A DNA stretch of 64,000 nucleotides from Hoeflea_A sp965216535 (GCA_965216535.1 OZ244175.1:3100001-3164000), one strand, 5' to 3'. Numbered from the stretch's first letter, positions 44,792-52,998 are shown. The notes: generated by a model not told the origin, from the letters alone. Program-made: numbers and translations.

Positions 44792-44874
44792 ACGGCGCGG
44801 CAACGCCTCAGGTTGCCATTCCCCGGTGATGCGCGCATGCTTCGCCCGTTGCGACGGCTTCAAGGGGGCATGCT

Positions 44875-45762
44875 ATGCTGAATGGTGCCATGCTTGTCTG
44901 GTTCGTGCTGACCGGGCTGAGCCTTCTGTTCGTCCTTTGGGATTCACTGACCAATGGCGTCACAAGCTGGGTTCAGCGGATAGCCTGGATCCTGGTCACG
45001 GCCTACACAGGCGTGTTCGGGCTGTTTTTCTACCTGGTCACTTGCCGTCGGCCGTTTCCGGGCGGCCACGACCGCTTCACCCAGGCCACCTGGAAACAGG
45101 CGGTCAACAGTGAGATGCACTGTCTGGCCGGAGACGCCACGGGCATTCTTCTGGCGGCAATTGCCGTTTCGTCGCTGGGTCTCGCCAATGGCTGGGACAT
45201 CACCGTTGAATATCTCGCCGGTTTCATCTGCGGCCTGTTCATCTTCCAGGCACTGATGATGCTCGGCATGTATCAGGGCAACTATCTTCTTGCTGTTCGC
45301 AAGACGTTCTTTGCCGAGACAGTTTCGATGAACTTCGTCATGGCGGGCATGATTCCGACCATGGTTTTGCTTGCCCATGCCTGGCAGGGGTCGGATGACC
45401 CGACGCATGTATCATTCTGGTTCCGAATGAGCCTTGCCAGCCTGGTCGGCGGGTTTGTCGCCTATCCAATCAACTACTGGCTGGTTGCAAACCATCTCAA
45501 GCATGGTTGCATGACCCTGCCTGGCGCCGATGGCCCGGCTGAGGCGCTCGGCCACCGTTCAACCGAACCGTCCATGGTGATGAAGGACGGAATGGATGAA
45601 GCACACGGTCACGGTGACATGCACCATTACATGGAGGGTGGCGGCGGCATGCAGATGGGCGAGTTGCCGCCTGCAATGGCTGCCTTCTGGATCGGGCTGT
45701 CTTTCGCGGTGCTCCTGGCAGCCCTTTTTGTCACCAGTCTTTACGCACCGATCCGGTTTTGA
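44875..45762 (+). CDS. DUF4396-type membrane protein with His/Met-rich loop
   Basis: A 295-residue polytopic inner-membrane protein with about seven hydrophobic segments, resembling DUF4396 proteins of unknown function. The last periplasmic or cytoplasmic loop is rich in His and Met (DEAHGHGDMHHYMEGGGGMQ), suggesting metal binding, probably copper. It lies 83 bp after the MttB-type gene and is convergent with xsc. Sulfonate clusters often encode a sulfite or sulfate exporter beside xsc; whether this protein has such a role is speculation. A terminator follows. Confidence 0.75.
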   Translation: MLNGAMLVWFVLTGLSLLFVLWDSLTNGVTSWVQRIAWILVTAYTGVFGLFFYLVTCRRPFPGGHDRFTQATWKQAVNSEMHCLAGDATGILLAAIAVSSLGLANGWDITVEYLAGFICGLFIFQALMMLGMYQGNYLLAVRKTFFAETVSMNFVMAGMIPTMVLLAHAWQGSDDPTHVSFWFRMSLASLVGGFVAYPINYWLVANHLKHGCMTLPGADGPAEALGHRSTEPSMVMKDGMDEAHGHGDMHHYMEGGGGMQMGELPPAMAAFWIGLSFAVLLAALFVTSLYAPIRF

Positions 45763-45768
45763 GGGCAA

Positions 45769-45798
45769 CCGGCAGGCGTGGGCCTGCCGGCGTTTTCT
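45769..45798. terminator. terminator between the DUF4396-type gene and xsc
   Basis: CCGGCAGGC (45769-45777) pairs with GCCTGCCGG (45782-45790) across GTGG and is followed by CGTTTTCTTT on the plus strand. It sits in the 39-bp gap between two convergent genes and probably serves the plus strand, perhaps both. Confidence 0.85.
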
Positions 45799-45801
45799 TT
45801 C

Positions 45802-47577
45802 TCAGGCGCCCGGCTGCGGCCGCATGTCGGCCGGATCGATGCCAGCGACAGCGACAGGCTTTTTCATGGCGTCACGCCGGAACGGTTCACCCAGTTCCTG
45901 GTTCAGGATTACTTCGATGAAGGTCGTGACACCGTTTTTCTGCTCCTGGCATGCGGTTTCCAGTGCCGATGTCAGGTCCTGTTGGTTGGTGACGGTGACG
46001 CCCTTCAGGCCGCACCCTTCGGCAACCTTGGCGTAGCTCAACTGCGGGTCGAGCTCCGTGCCGACGAAATTGTTGTCGAACCACAGGGTCGTGTTTCGCT
46101 TCTCCGCGCCCCACTGATAATTGCGGAAGACCACCATGGTGATTGCCGGCCATTCCTCGCGGCCGCAGGAGGTCATTTCGTTCATCGAAATACCGAAAGC
46201 GCCGTCGCCCGCGAATCCGACTACCGGTGTATCGGGGCAGCCGATTTTGGCGCCGAGAATGGCCGGAAAGCCGTAGCCACAGGGGCCGAACAGACCAGGC
46301 GCCAGGTATTTGCGTCCGTTTTCGAACGTTGGATAGGCGTTGCCGATGGCACAGTTGTTGCCGATGTCGCTGGAAATGATGGCTTCCTTCGGCAGAGCCG
46401 CCTGGATAGCCCGCCAGGCCTGTCGCGGCGACATGCGGTCGGGCTGCCGCGAGCGTGCATCTTCATTCCACTGCGTTCCTGGATCGTCGTCTTCGTGATC
46501 CATCGAGCTCAGGGTCTGCAACCAGGCCGACTTCGTCTGATGGATTGTTGCCTTGCGATCTTCGCGACCGGCATCCCCAGCGGAGGGCGACAGTTTTTCC
46601 AGGATCTGACTGGCGACATGTTTGGCGTCGCCGCAAATCCCGACCGTGACCTTCTTGGTCAGTCCGATGCGGTCGGAATTGATGTCCACCTGGATGATGG
46701 AAGCATCCTTCGGCCAATAGTCGATCCCGTATCCTGGCAGCGTGGAAAACGGATTGAGGCGGGTTCCGAGCGCCAGCACGACGTCCGCTTTGGCGATCAG
46801 TTCCATGGCCGCTTTTGAGCCGTTGTAACCAAGCGGTCCGCAAGCCAGCGGATGGGAGCCGGGAAAACTGTCATTGTGTTGATATCCACTGGCGACGGGT
46901 GCATCCAGCCGTTCAGCCAGGGCCTGGCATTCCGGGATGGCATCGCCGATGACAACGCCGGCACCGGACAGAATGACCGGAAAGCTGGCATTTGACAGCA
47001 GCTCTGCCGCGCGCGCAATGGCGTCCGCTCCACCTGCGGGGCGTTCCAGCCGGACGATCTGTGGCAGTTCAATGTCGACGACCTGGGTCCAGAAATCGCG
47101 CGGCACGTTAATCTGCGCCGGAGCGGATCCCCGGATGGCTTTCTCGATCACCCGGTTCAGAACTTCCGCCATGCGTGACGGATCGCGAACTTCTTCCTGA
47201 TAGCAGACCATGTCCCGGAAGAGCGCCATCTGTTCGACTTCCTGAAAGCCACCCTGACCAATGGTCTTGTTGGCGGCCTGCGGCGTCACCAGGAGCATAG
47301 GTGTATGGTTCCAATAGGCCGTCTTGATCGGCGTGACGAAGTTGGTGATGCCTGGACCATTCTGGGCGATCGCCATGGCCATTTTGCCGCTGGCACGGGT
47401 GTAGCCATCGCAAATGATGCCCGCATTGGTCTCGTGGGCACAGTCCCAGAAGGTGATGCCGGCTTTTGGAAACAGGTCGGAAATCGGCATCATTGCCGAA
47501 CCGATAATTCCGAAAGAGTGCTCGATCCCGTGCATTTGCAGGACCTTCACAAACGCTTCTTCCGTCGTCATTTTCAT
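45802..47577 (-). CDS. xsc: sulfoacetaldehyde acetyltransferase
   Basis: A 591-residue thiamine-diphosphate enzyme that cleaves sulfoacetaldehyde with phosphate into acetyl phosphate and sulfite, the central desulfonation step of taurine catabolism. Diagnostic features are the N-terminal MTTEEAFVKVLQMHGIEHSF, the DCAHETNAGIICDGYTRA segment and the Xsc-specific C-terminal FRNYQWGAEKRNTTLWFDNN, with ThDP motif GDGAFGISMNE. The start is clear at 47577. Product acetyl phosphate would go to the Pta encoded about 2 kb away. Downstream of the MocR-type regulator gene on the same strand. Confidence 0.95.
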   Translation of the reverse strand: MKMTTEEAFVKVLQMHGIEHSFGIIGSAMMPISDLFPKAGITFWDCAHETNAGIICDGYTRASGKMAMAIAQNGPGITNFVTPIKTAYWNHTPMLLVTPQAANKTIGQGGFQEVEQMALFRDMVCYQEEVRDPSRMAEVLNRVIEKAIRGSAPAQINVPRDFWTQVVDIELPQIVRLERPAGGADAIARAAELLSNASFPVILSGAGVVIGDAIPECQALAERLDAPVASGYQHNDSFPGSHPLACGPLGYNGSKAAMELIAKADVVLALGTRLNPFSTLPGYGIDYWPKDASIIQVDINSDRIGLTKKVTVGICGDAKHVASQILEKLSPSAGDAGREDRKATIHQTKSAWLQTLSSMDHEDDDPGTQWNEDARSRQPDRMSPRQAWRAIQAALPKEAIISSDIGNNCAIGNAYPTFENGRKYLAPGLFGPCGYGFPAILGAKIGCPDTPVVGFAGDGAFGISMNEMTSCGREEWPAITMVVFRNYQWGAEKRNTTLWFDNNFVGTELDPQLSYAKVAEGCGLKGVTVTNQQDLTSALETACQEQKNGVTTFIEVILNQELGEPFRRDAMKKPVAVAGIDPADMRPQPGA

Positions 47578-47650
47578 CGGAGCAGTTCCTTTTCTCGCAA
47601 TGGGGCCGTCACTGTCACGGCCAGGCGGGTTTCGGATTTTTGATAGGGTG

Positions 47651-47664
47651 AAACTGGCACCATT
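47651..47664. promoter_or_regulatory. AACTGGC-type motif upstream of xsc
   Basis: AAACTGGCACCATT matches the mttB-side repeat AAACTGGCCCCATT in 13 of 14 positions. It lies 73 bp upstream of the xsc start, in the 150-bp gap between the MocR-type gene and xsc. Candidate regulator site. Confidence 0.5.
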
Positions 47665-47727
47665 ACGTAGAGCCAGATCACGCCAAACGGCTGAACCAGG
47701 AGACCATGAGACCGGTTTCTGGACCAG

Positions 47728-49206
47728 TCAGGCTGATTGCATGGTCTCGACGATTTGCGCCAGCCGTTCGATGCCGGGCTCAATCCGCTCCTCGGCAATC
47801 GATGAAAACCCAAGGCGGAAATAATTGCGATGGTTCTCCGGGTCGGAAAAATGGATATCACCCGGTTCGATGATGACGCCTTCCTCAAGTGCCTTGTTGG
47901 CGAGAAGGTTGCAGTCGAGCCACGGTGGTCCCTTGACCCAGTACGACGTTCCGCCAAAGCCCGGGGACTCGGCCCAGCCGGGGAAGTGGTGCTCAAGCGC
48001 TTTGCCCATGGCTGTGCAGCGACTGCGGTAGCTGCGGTGTAACCGGCCAATGAGCGTGTCGTGATGCCCAAGCGCCAGAAACAAAGCTACCACGCCCTGA
48101 TTGTTCCCCGGAGGATGCCGCAGCATCAAGCGCCGTAGGGCGCGCGCTTCCCGGATCAATGGTGCCGGTGCAACGAGATAGCCCATTCGCAGCCCCGGCA
48201 TCAGGGACTTCGACAGGCTGCCCACGTAGAGAACCCGCTGTCCGTGGTCGAGCGACTTGAGCGCCGGAGTCGGTTCGCCCTCGTAGTTGGTCTCGAACTC
48301 GTAGTCGTCCTCAATAATCAGGCCGTTGTGGTTTGCAGCCCATTCGAGAAGTGCCTTCCGGCGTTCTAGGCTCATCGTCACATTTGTCGGGTACTGGTGG
48401 CTGGGTGTCACGAAGACCAGTTCAGTGCCACCTGGCAGGCTGTCGACGACAATGCCTTCCGAATCCACGGGAACCTGTCGGATGTGCTCGGTTCTCAGCA
48501 GAAAGATGTTTCGAATGTCCGGATAGCCCGGATCCTCCAGGGCGACGGACGTCTGCCTTTTCACCAGAAGGCTCGATAGAAGGTACAGAGCGTTCTGCGC
48601 GCCCAATGTCACCAGAATTTCGTCCGGGTTGGCCATGATGCCGCGGCGCGTGAGAATGCGCTGGCGGATCTGCTCGATCAGCATGCGATCGTCTTCGGCA
48701 AAATGGTCACTGGTCCAAGCGTCCAGCCATTTGCGGCCCATGGACTGGCGCATGCAGTCCCGCCAGGCAGCAATCGGGAACAGCGCTGCATCGGCCTGAC
48801 CGTAAACGAAGGGGTAGGGGTAGTCCGTCCAGTTCGACGGCTTGACGATATTCGATTGGCCGCTTGGCTGGACGCGAAACCGGCTATCCCAGTCCATTTC
48901 CGGCCGATCGGGTTCGGGAGCCGGAGTTGAATTGACGCCGGATATGGTTCCATCGTGGATCTCGGGCGAGACGTAGAAGCCCGATCGCTCGCGGGCAACC
49001 AGATAGCCATCGGAAGCCAATGCCTGATAAGCCAGCATGACGGTGTTGCGCGAGACTTTCAGCCGCTTGGCCATGGCGCGGGTCGAGGGAATTGGTGCCC
49101 CGACCGGCAATTGACCCGACAACATGGCGGAAACAAGCATTTCCCGTATCTGCGTCTGCAGCGTTGTCATTTCCATTCGTTCGACATGGAAAAGCGAGTT
49201 GCGCAT
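47728..49206 (-). CDS. tauR: MocR-family (GntR-aminotransferase) regulator, probable TauR
   Basis: A 492-residue fusion regulator from ATG 49206: a GntR winged helix (IREMLVSAMLSGQLPVGAPI, then STRAMAKRLKVSRNTVMLAY) and a C-terminal class I aminotransferase-like domain with the PLP lysine in VGSLSKSLMPGLRMG. In Rhodobacter-type bacteria a MocR protein, TauR, activates taurine genes through PLP and taurine; location between xsc and pta makes this a probable TauR orthologue. The frame extends to 49308, but the leader is not conserved. It shares a short divergent region with pta, which holds AACTGGCC repeats. Confidence 0.82.
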   Translation of the reverse strand: MRNSLFHVERMEMTTLQTQIREMLVSAMLSGQLPVGAPIPSTRAMAKRLKVSRNTVMLAYQALASDGYLVARERSGFYVSPEIHDGTISGVNSTPAPEPDRPEMDWDSRFRVQPSGQSNIVKPSNWTDYPYPFVYGQADAALFPIAAWRDCMRQSMGRKWLDAWTSDHFAEDDRMLIEQIRQRILTRRGIMANPDEILVTLGAQNALYLLSSLLVKRQTSVALEDPGYPDIRNIFLLRTEHIRQVPVDSEGIVVDSLPGGTELVFVTPSHQYPTNVTMSLERRKALLEWAANHNGLIIEDDYEFETNYEGEPTPALKSLDHGQRVLYVGSLSKSLMPGLRMGYLVAPAPLIREARALRRLMLRHPPGNNQGVVALFLALGHHDTLIGRLHRSYRSRCTAMGKALEHHFPGWAESPGFGGTSYWVKGPPWLDCNLLANKALEEGVIIEPGDIHFSDPENHRNYFRLGFSSIAEERIEPGIERLAQIVETMQSA

Positions 49207-49253
49207 GGGTCCGGTCGTCCGTTTCCGTGTTGGTTTGGCTCGATATTCCGATT

Positions 49254-49344
49254 CAACTGGCCCTACTATGAGGCCAAATCCCGCTTCAAGATCAAGTCCT
49301 GGAACCAAGAATTGTTACAGCTGGTACCCCTCAGGCGGCCAGTT
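49254..49344. promoter_or_regulatory. AACTGGCC repeats in the tauR/pta intergenic region
   Basis: CAACTGGCCCTA (49254-49265) and, inverted, GGCCAGTT (49337-49344) resemble the repeats upstream of mttB and xsc. The 192-bp region separates the MocR-type regulator from pta and would hold both promoters. Short GC-rich matches can occur by chance, so this is tentative. Confidence 0.4.
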
Positions 49345-49398
49345 CATCCTGTGGCGTGGGTCGTTCCCAGCCGGGATTCAAAGGCGGAATTACTTGGC

Positions 49399-50328
49399 AT
49401 GATCAGCGACAGGGACGTGCAATTACCGGTGGGACTGATGCATCGTGCCGGCGGTGGTGAACCTGTTCCTGCCGTCGTGGTCGGTGCGCACCAGTCGGTT
49501 GTCATGCACAGCGTCAAGTCGGCCGTCGAAGACGGTATCATTGACCCGGTGCTGGTCGGTCCGGATTCGCAAGTTCGCGAATTGGCGGAGCAACAGGGGC
49601 TGTCGCCACAGCGTTTTGAAATCATCGACGCGAGCGGCGACAAGGATATCGCATTTGCTGCCGCCGAGCGGGTCAAGGCCGGCACCATCGGGATGGTCGT
49701 CAAGGGTCACGTTCACACCGATGTCTTCATGGCGGCTTTGCTGAGTTCCAGCACCGGTCTTCGGGTTTCTGGCCAACGTATGACCCATTGCTTTCACATG
49801 ACTGTACCGGACAACGATCAGGCTTTGATCATCACTGACGGTGCCGTGAACATTGCGCCGGACCAGGCAACCAAGAGGGCAGCCATTCTCAATGCGGTTT
49901 CTCTGGCGCACGCCATCGGCATTGAAGTTCCGAAAGTGGCAATTCTCTCGGCAACGGAGTCGGCGCTGCCGCAAATGCCGTCCAGCCTGGATGCGGCCGA
50001 ATTGACTGAATGGGCACGCGATGCGGTGGATGGCGCTGAGGTTTTCGGTCCACTTGCCTTCGACAATGCGGTGTCTGATGCCGCCGCGCAGCTCAAGGGG
50101 ATTGACCACCCGGTTGCCGGGCAGGCCGATATTCTGCTTGTTCCCAACATCGAGACCGGCAATGCGCTGTTCAAGATGATGGTCTATTTCCTGTCGGCTT
50201 GTGCAGCGGGCGTCGTGCTGGGCGGGCGTATCCCGATTGTGCTGACCAGCCGCGCAGACCCTCCCGAAGCACGGCTTGCGTCCATGGCGCTCGCCAAGCT
50301 GGTGGCATCGACTGCACCCGTTTCCTGA
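49399..50328 (+). CDS. pta: phosphate acetyltransferase
   Basis: A 309-residue protein of the phosphate acetyl/butyryltransferase family (VKGHVHTDVFMAALL, RMTHCFHMTVP, ITDGAVNIAPDQATK, DNAVSDAAAQLKG, SPVAGQADILLVPNIE-like, VPIVLTSRAD-like). It converts the acetyl phosphate released by Xsc to acetyl-CoA. ATG 49399 is chosen from AAGGCGGAA upstream and family length; ATG 49438 is possible, and the open frame back to 48955 is antisense to the regulator. It is divergent from the TauR-type gene and 120 bp upstream of the second demethylase. Confidence 0.85.
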   Translation: MISDRDVQLPVGLMHRAGGGEPVPAVVVGAHQSVVMHSVKSAVEDGIIDPVLVGPDSQVRELAEQQGLSPQRFEIIDASGDKDIAFAAAERVKAGTIGMVVKGHVHTDVFMAALLSSSTGLRVSGQRMTHCFHMTVPDNDQALIITDGAVNIAPDQATKRAAILNAVSLAHAIGIEVPKVAILSATESALPQMPSSLDAAELTEWARDAVDGAEVFGPLAFDNAVSDAAAQLKGIDHPVAGQADILLVPNIETGNALFKMMVYFLSACAAGVVLGGRIPIVLTSRADPPEARLASMALAKLVASTAPVS

Positions 50329-50409
50329 CAGCGGGTTTCCCGGCAAATTGATTTGATTGCCGCCTTGGGTGCGGTTTTCGCGCTTTCGCTCTGGACGATC
50401 GCTTCGTTT

Positions 50410-50436
50410 CGTGAAAAAATCGGCCAAAATTTCACG
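50410..50436. promoter_or_regulatory. 27-bp palindrome B (putative XRE-cupin operator)
   Basis: CGTGAAA-N13-TTTCACG, 12 bp before the ATG of the second demethylase. It shares the 14-base left half CGTGAAAAAATCGG and right TTTCACGAG exactly with palindrome A. Its right end touches the ribosome-binding site, so a bound repressor would block the start region. Confidence 0.75.
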
Positions 50437-50448
50437 AGGGAGAAGGTG

Positions 50449-52920
50449 ATGGCTGAATTTCCATCCCATGCGCAGGTATTGGTGATTGGCGGGGGCGTGG
50501 TTGGTTGCTCTGTGGCCTACCACTTGGCTCAACTGGGCTGGACGGATGTCGTCCTGGCAGAGCGAAAGCAGCTGACATGCGGTACGACCTGGCATGCCGC
50601 CGGGCTGATCGCCCAACTGCGCGCCACCATGAACATGACTCGATTGGCAAAATACAGCCAGGAGCTCTATGGCGGTCTGGAAGCTGAAACCGGAATCGCC
50701 ACGGGGTTCAAACGCAACGGTTCACTGTCCGTTGCACTGAGCGACGCTCGCATGGAGGAGTTTCTGCGCAACGCGTCCATGGCCAAAACCCATGGTGTGG
50801 ACGTCAATGTCGTGTCCGCCTCGGAATGTCTGGACATGTATCCCTACCTGAATGCCGACGGGGTCGTGGGCGGATTGCATATCCCGCTGGACGGTCAAGC
50901 CGATCCCGCCAACATCGCCATGGCGCTTGCCCGAGGTGCCAAGCAAAAGGGCGTAAAGGTCTTCGAGCATACCAAGGTCGAAGAGATCCACGTCAGCCAT
51001 GGGAGGGTGACCGGTGCGCGCACCGACAAAGGCGACATCACCGCCGAAATCGTTGTCAACTGTGCCGGCATGTGGGCGCACGAGGTCGGTCAAATGGCCG
51101 GTGTCAGTGTGCCACTGCATGCGTGTGAACACTTCTATATCCTGACGGAGGCTGTTCCGGAATTGCCCGGCAACCTGCCGGTGCTGCGCGTGCCGGACGA
51201 GTGCGCCTACTACAAGGAAGATGCCGGAAAGATCCTGCTTGGCGCCTTCGAACCGGTGTCCAAACCCTGGGGCATGGACGGCATTCCGGAGGACTTCTGT
51301 TTCGACGAACTGCCTGAAGATTTCGACCATTTCCAGCCGGTACTGGAGAAAGCGGTTGAACGGTTGCCGCTGTTGGAGAGTGCAGGGATCCACACTTTCT
51401 TCAACGGACCGGAAAGTTTCACGCCCGACGATCGGTATCTGTTGGGACCGGCACCGGAGGTGGAGAACTTCTTCGTGGCAGCCGGGTTCAACTCGGTCGG
51501 AATTCAGTCGGCCGGTGGCGCCGGAAAGGCTTTGGCCGAATGGATCGTAGGCGGCGAGCCGCCATTCGATCTCTGGGACGTCGACATCCGACGCATGGAG
51601 CCGTTTCAGGGAAACCGCACCTATCTGAAACAGCGGGTCAGCGAAACGCTCGGCCTTCTTTACGCCGATCATTTCCCGTATCGGCAGTACGAAACTTCAC
51701 GCCATGTCAGGCATACGCCGTTTCATGAGAAGATGGCTGAACGGGGCGCCTGTTTCGGCGAAACAGCCGGTTGGGAGCGGCCTCACTGGTTCGTGCCCGC
51801 GATGGCTCTGGCCGAGGGCGAAACGCCCCAATGGGAGTATTCCTGGAAGCGGCAGAACTGGTTTGGCTACGCGGCCGAAGAGCATCTGGCTGTGCGCAAC
51901 CAGGCCGGTTTGTTCGATCTGTCCGCGTTCGGCAAGTTTCGGGTGGAGGGCGAGGATGCGGCGGATGTACTGCAGCGAATCTGTGCCAACGATATCGATG
52001 TAGAACCGGGCCGCATCGTCTACACACAATGGCTCAACGAGCGCGGCGGCGTCGAAGCCGATGTTACGGTGACGAGACTGGCGGCAAACAGTTTTCTTGT
52101 CATCACCGGTGCGGCGACCGTCACCCGTGACTTCACCTGGCTTAAGAAGCACATTCCCGCGGATGCCCACTGCATCGCACTGGATGTCACCAGCGGCGAG
52201 GGCGTCCTGGGTCTCATGGGCCCGAATGCCCGATCCATCCTGCAAAAAATCACGCCCGCCGATCTCTCCAACGAGGCTTTCCCGTTCGGGACGGCTCAGG
52301 CAATCGATCTCGGCATGGCATGGGTGCGGGCCCATCGCATCACCTATGTCGGTGAGTTGGGTTGGGAACTCTACGTTCCTTCCGACATGGCCCGCCACGT
52401 GTTCGACTGCGTCATGGAAGCAGGCGAAGGCGAGGAGTTGCGCCTTTGTGGCATGCAGGTTCTCGACAGCTGTCGAATGGAAAAGGCGTTTCGTCACTTC
52501 GGGCACGACATCACCGATGAGGACCATGTGCTGGAGGCCGGGCTTGGCTTTGCCGTCAAGGTTGGTAAGCCGGAAGGCCGCTTCGGACCCTTTATCGGTC
52601 GCGAGGCCGTCATCGAGCGCAAGGAAAAGGGCCTGAATCAGCGATTGCTGCAATTCCTGCTGAAGGACCCCGATCCGCTTCTCTACCACGGTGAGCCGAT
52701 TCTGCGCGATGGCGAAGTCTGCGGGTATCTCAGCTCCGGCAACTACGGTCATTCCCTTGGTGCGGCGGTTGGTCTTGGATACGTACCGGTGCGCGATGGA
52801 GAAAAAGCGGCTGACATGCTGGCTTCGAATTACGAGATCGAAGTGGCAGGCGAACGTTTCGCTGCGACTGCCAGCCTCAAGCCGCTCTACGATCCGACTT
52901 CAGATCGGATTCGCCTTTAA
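50449..52920 (+). CDS. FAD/GcvT-type N-demethylase (dimethylglycine/sarcosine dehydrogenase family), paralog 2
   Basis: An 823-residue homologue of the 811-residue protein at 36307. N-terminal FAD motif GGGVVG (residues 14-19), covalent-FAD-type H49 in TTWHAAGL, DAO domain to about residue 420, then a GcvT domain ending GYLSSGNYGHSLGAAVGLGY. The GTTWHAAGL-IAQLRAT stretch is closer to classical dimethylglycine/sarcosine dehydrogenases than paralog 1. ATG 50449 after GGGAGAAGG is preferred to the frame start at 50353. It follows pta and has its own CGTGAAA palindrome over the leader. Predicted to oxidise a different N-methylation state than paralog 1, with methylene-THF as product. Confidence 0.86.
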   Translation: MAEFPSHAQVLVIGGGVVGCSVAYHLAQLGWTDVVLAERKQLTCGTTWHAAGLIAQLRATMNMTRLAKYSQELYGGLEAETGIATGFKRNGSLSVALSDARMEEFLRNASMAKTHGVDVNVVSASECLDMYPYLNADGVVGGLHIPLDGQADPANIAMALARGAKQKGVKVFEHTKVEEIHVSHGRVTGARTDKGDITAEIVVNCAGMWAHEVGQMAGVSVPLHACEHFYILTEAVPELPGNLPVLRVPDECAYYKEDAGKILLGAFEPVSKPWGMDGIPEDFCFDELPEDFDHFQPVLEKAVERLPLLESAGIHTFFNGPESFTPDDRYLLGPAPEVENFFVAAGFNSVGIQSAGGAGKALAEWIVGGEPPFDLWDVDIRRMEPFQGNRTYLKQRVSETLGLLYADHFPYRQYETSRHVRHTPFHEKMAERGACFGETAGWERPHWFVPAMALAEGETPQWEYSWKRQNWFGYAAEEHLAVRNQAGLFDLSAFGKFRVEGEDAADVLQRICANDIDVEPGRIVYTQWLNERGGVEADVTVTRLAANSFLVITGAATVTRDFTWLKKHIPADAHCIALDVTSGEGVLGLMGPNARSILQKITPADLSNEAFPFGTAQAIDLGMAWVRAHRITYVGELGWELYVPSDMARHVFDCVMEAGEGEELRLCGMQVLDSCRMEKAFRHFGHDITDEDHVLEAGLGFAVKVGKPEGRFGPFIGREAVIERKEKGLNQRLLQFLLKDPDPLLYHGEPILRDGEVCGYLSSGNYGHSLGAAVGLGYVPVRDGEKAADMLASNYEIEVAGERFAATASLKPLYDPTSDRIRL

Positions 52921-52935
52921 GCCGGATACGCGTTG

Positions 52936-52968
52936 GGACACTGATGGTGTCCACGTGGTCTGTGGACA
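52936..52968. promoter_or_regulatory. two overlapping, mutually exclusive inverted repeats
   Basis: GGACAC-N5-GTGTCC (52936-52952) and TGTCCAC-N7-GTGGACA (52948-52968) share the GTGTCC/TGTCCAC segment, so only one hairpin can form at a time. They lie in the 123-bp gap between the second demethylase and the SDR gene. No T-run follows. They may be a regulatory switch, an operator or a weak terminator. Confidence 0.45.
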
Positions 52969-52982
52969 CTTGCAACCTAAAC

Positions 52983-52998
52983 ATTTTAAGCTTGAAAT
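52983..52998. promoter_or_regulatory. candidate MarR operator
   Basis: ATTTTAAGCTTGAAAT is a 16-bp palindrome with one mismatched pair, 45 bp upstream of the first gene of the CoA-thioester operon, which encodes a MarR protein. MarR proteins of aromatic-acid pathways bind palindromes of this size. Assignment is inferred. Confidence 0.5.

Noticed and set aside
44799..44817. Hairpin GGCAAC-N7-GTTGCC after the MttB-type gene as a terminator
   Set aside because: Only 6 bp with no T-run; the next gene begins 57 bp later, so read-through is more likely.
48955..49398. Long N-terminal extension of pta
   Set aside because: It is antisense to the MocR-type regulator's DNA-binding domain and crosses the shared promoter; family length supports ATG 49399.
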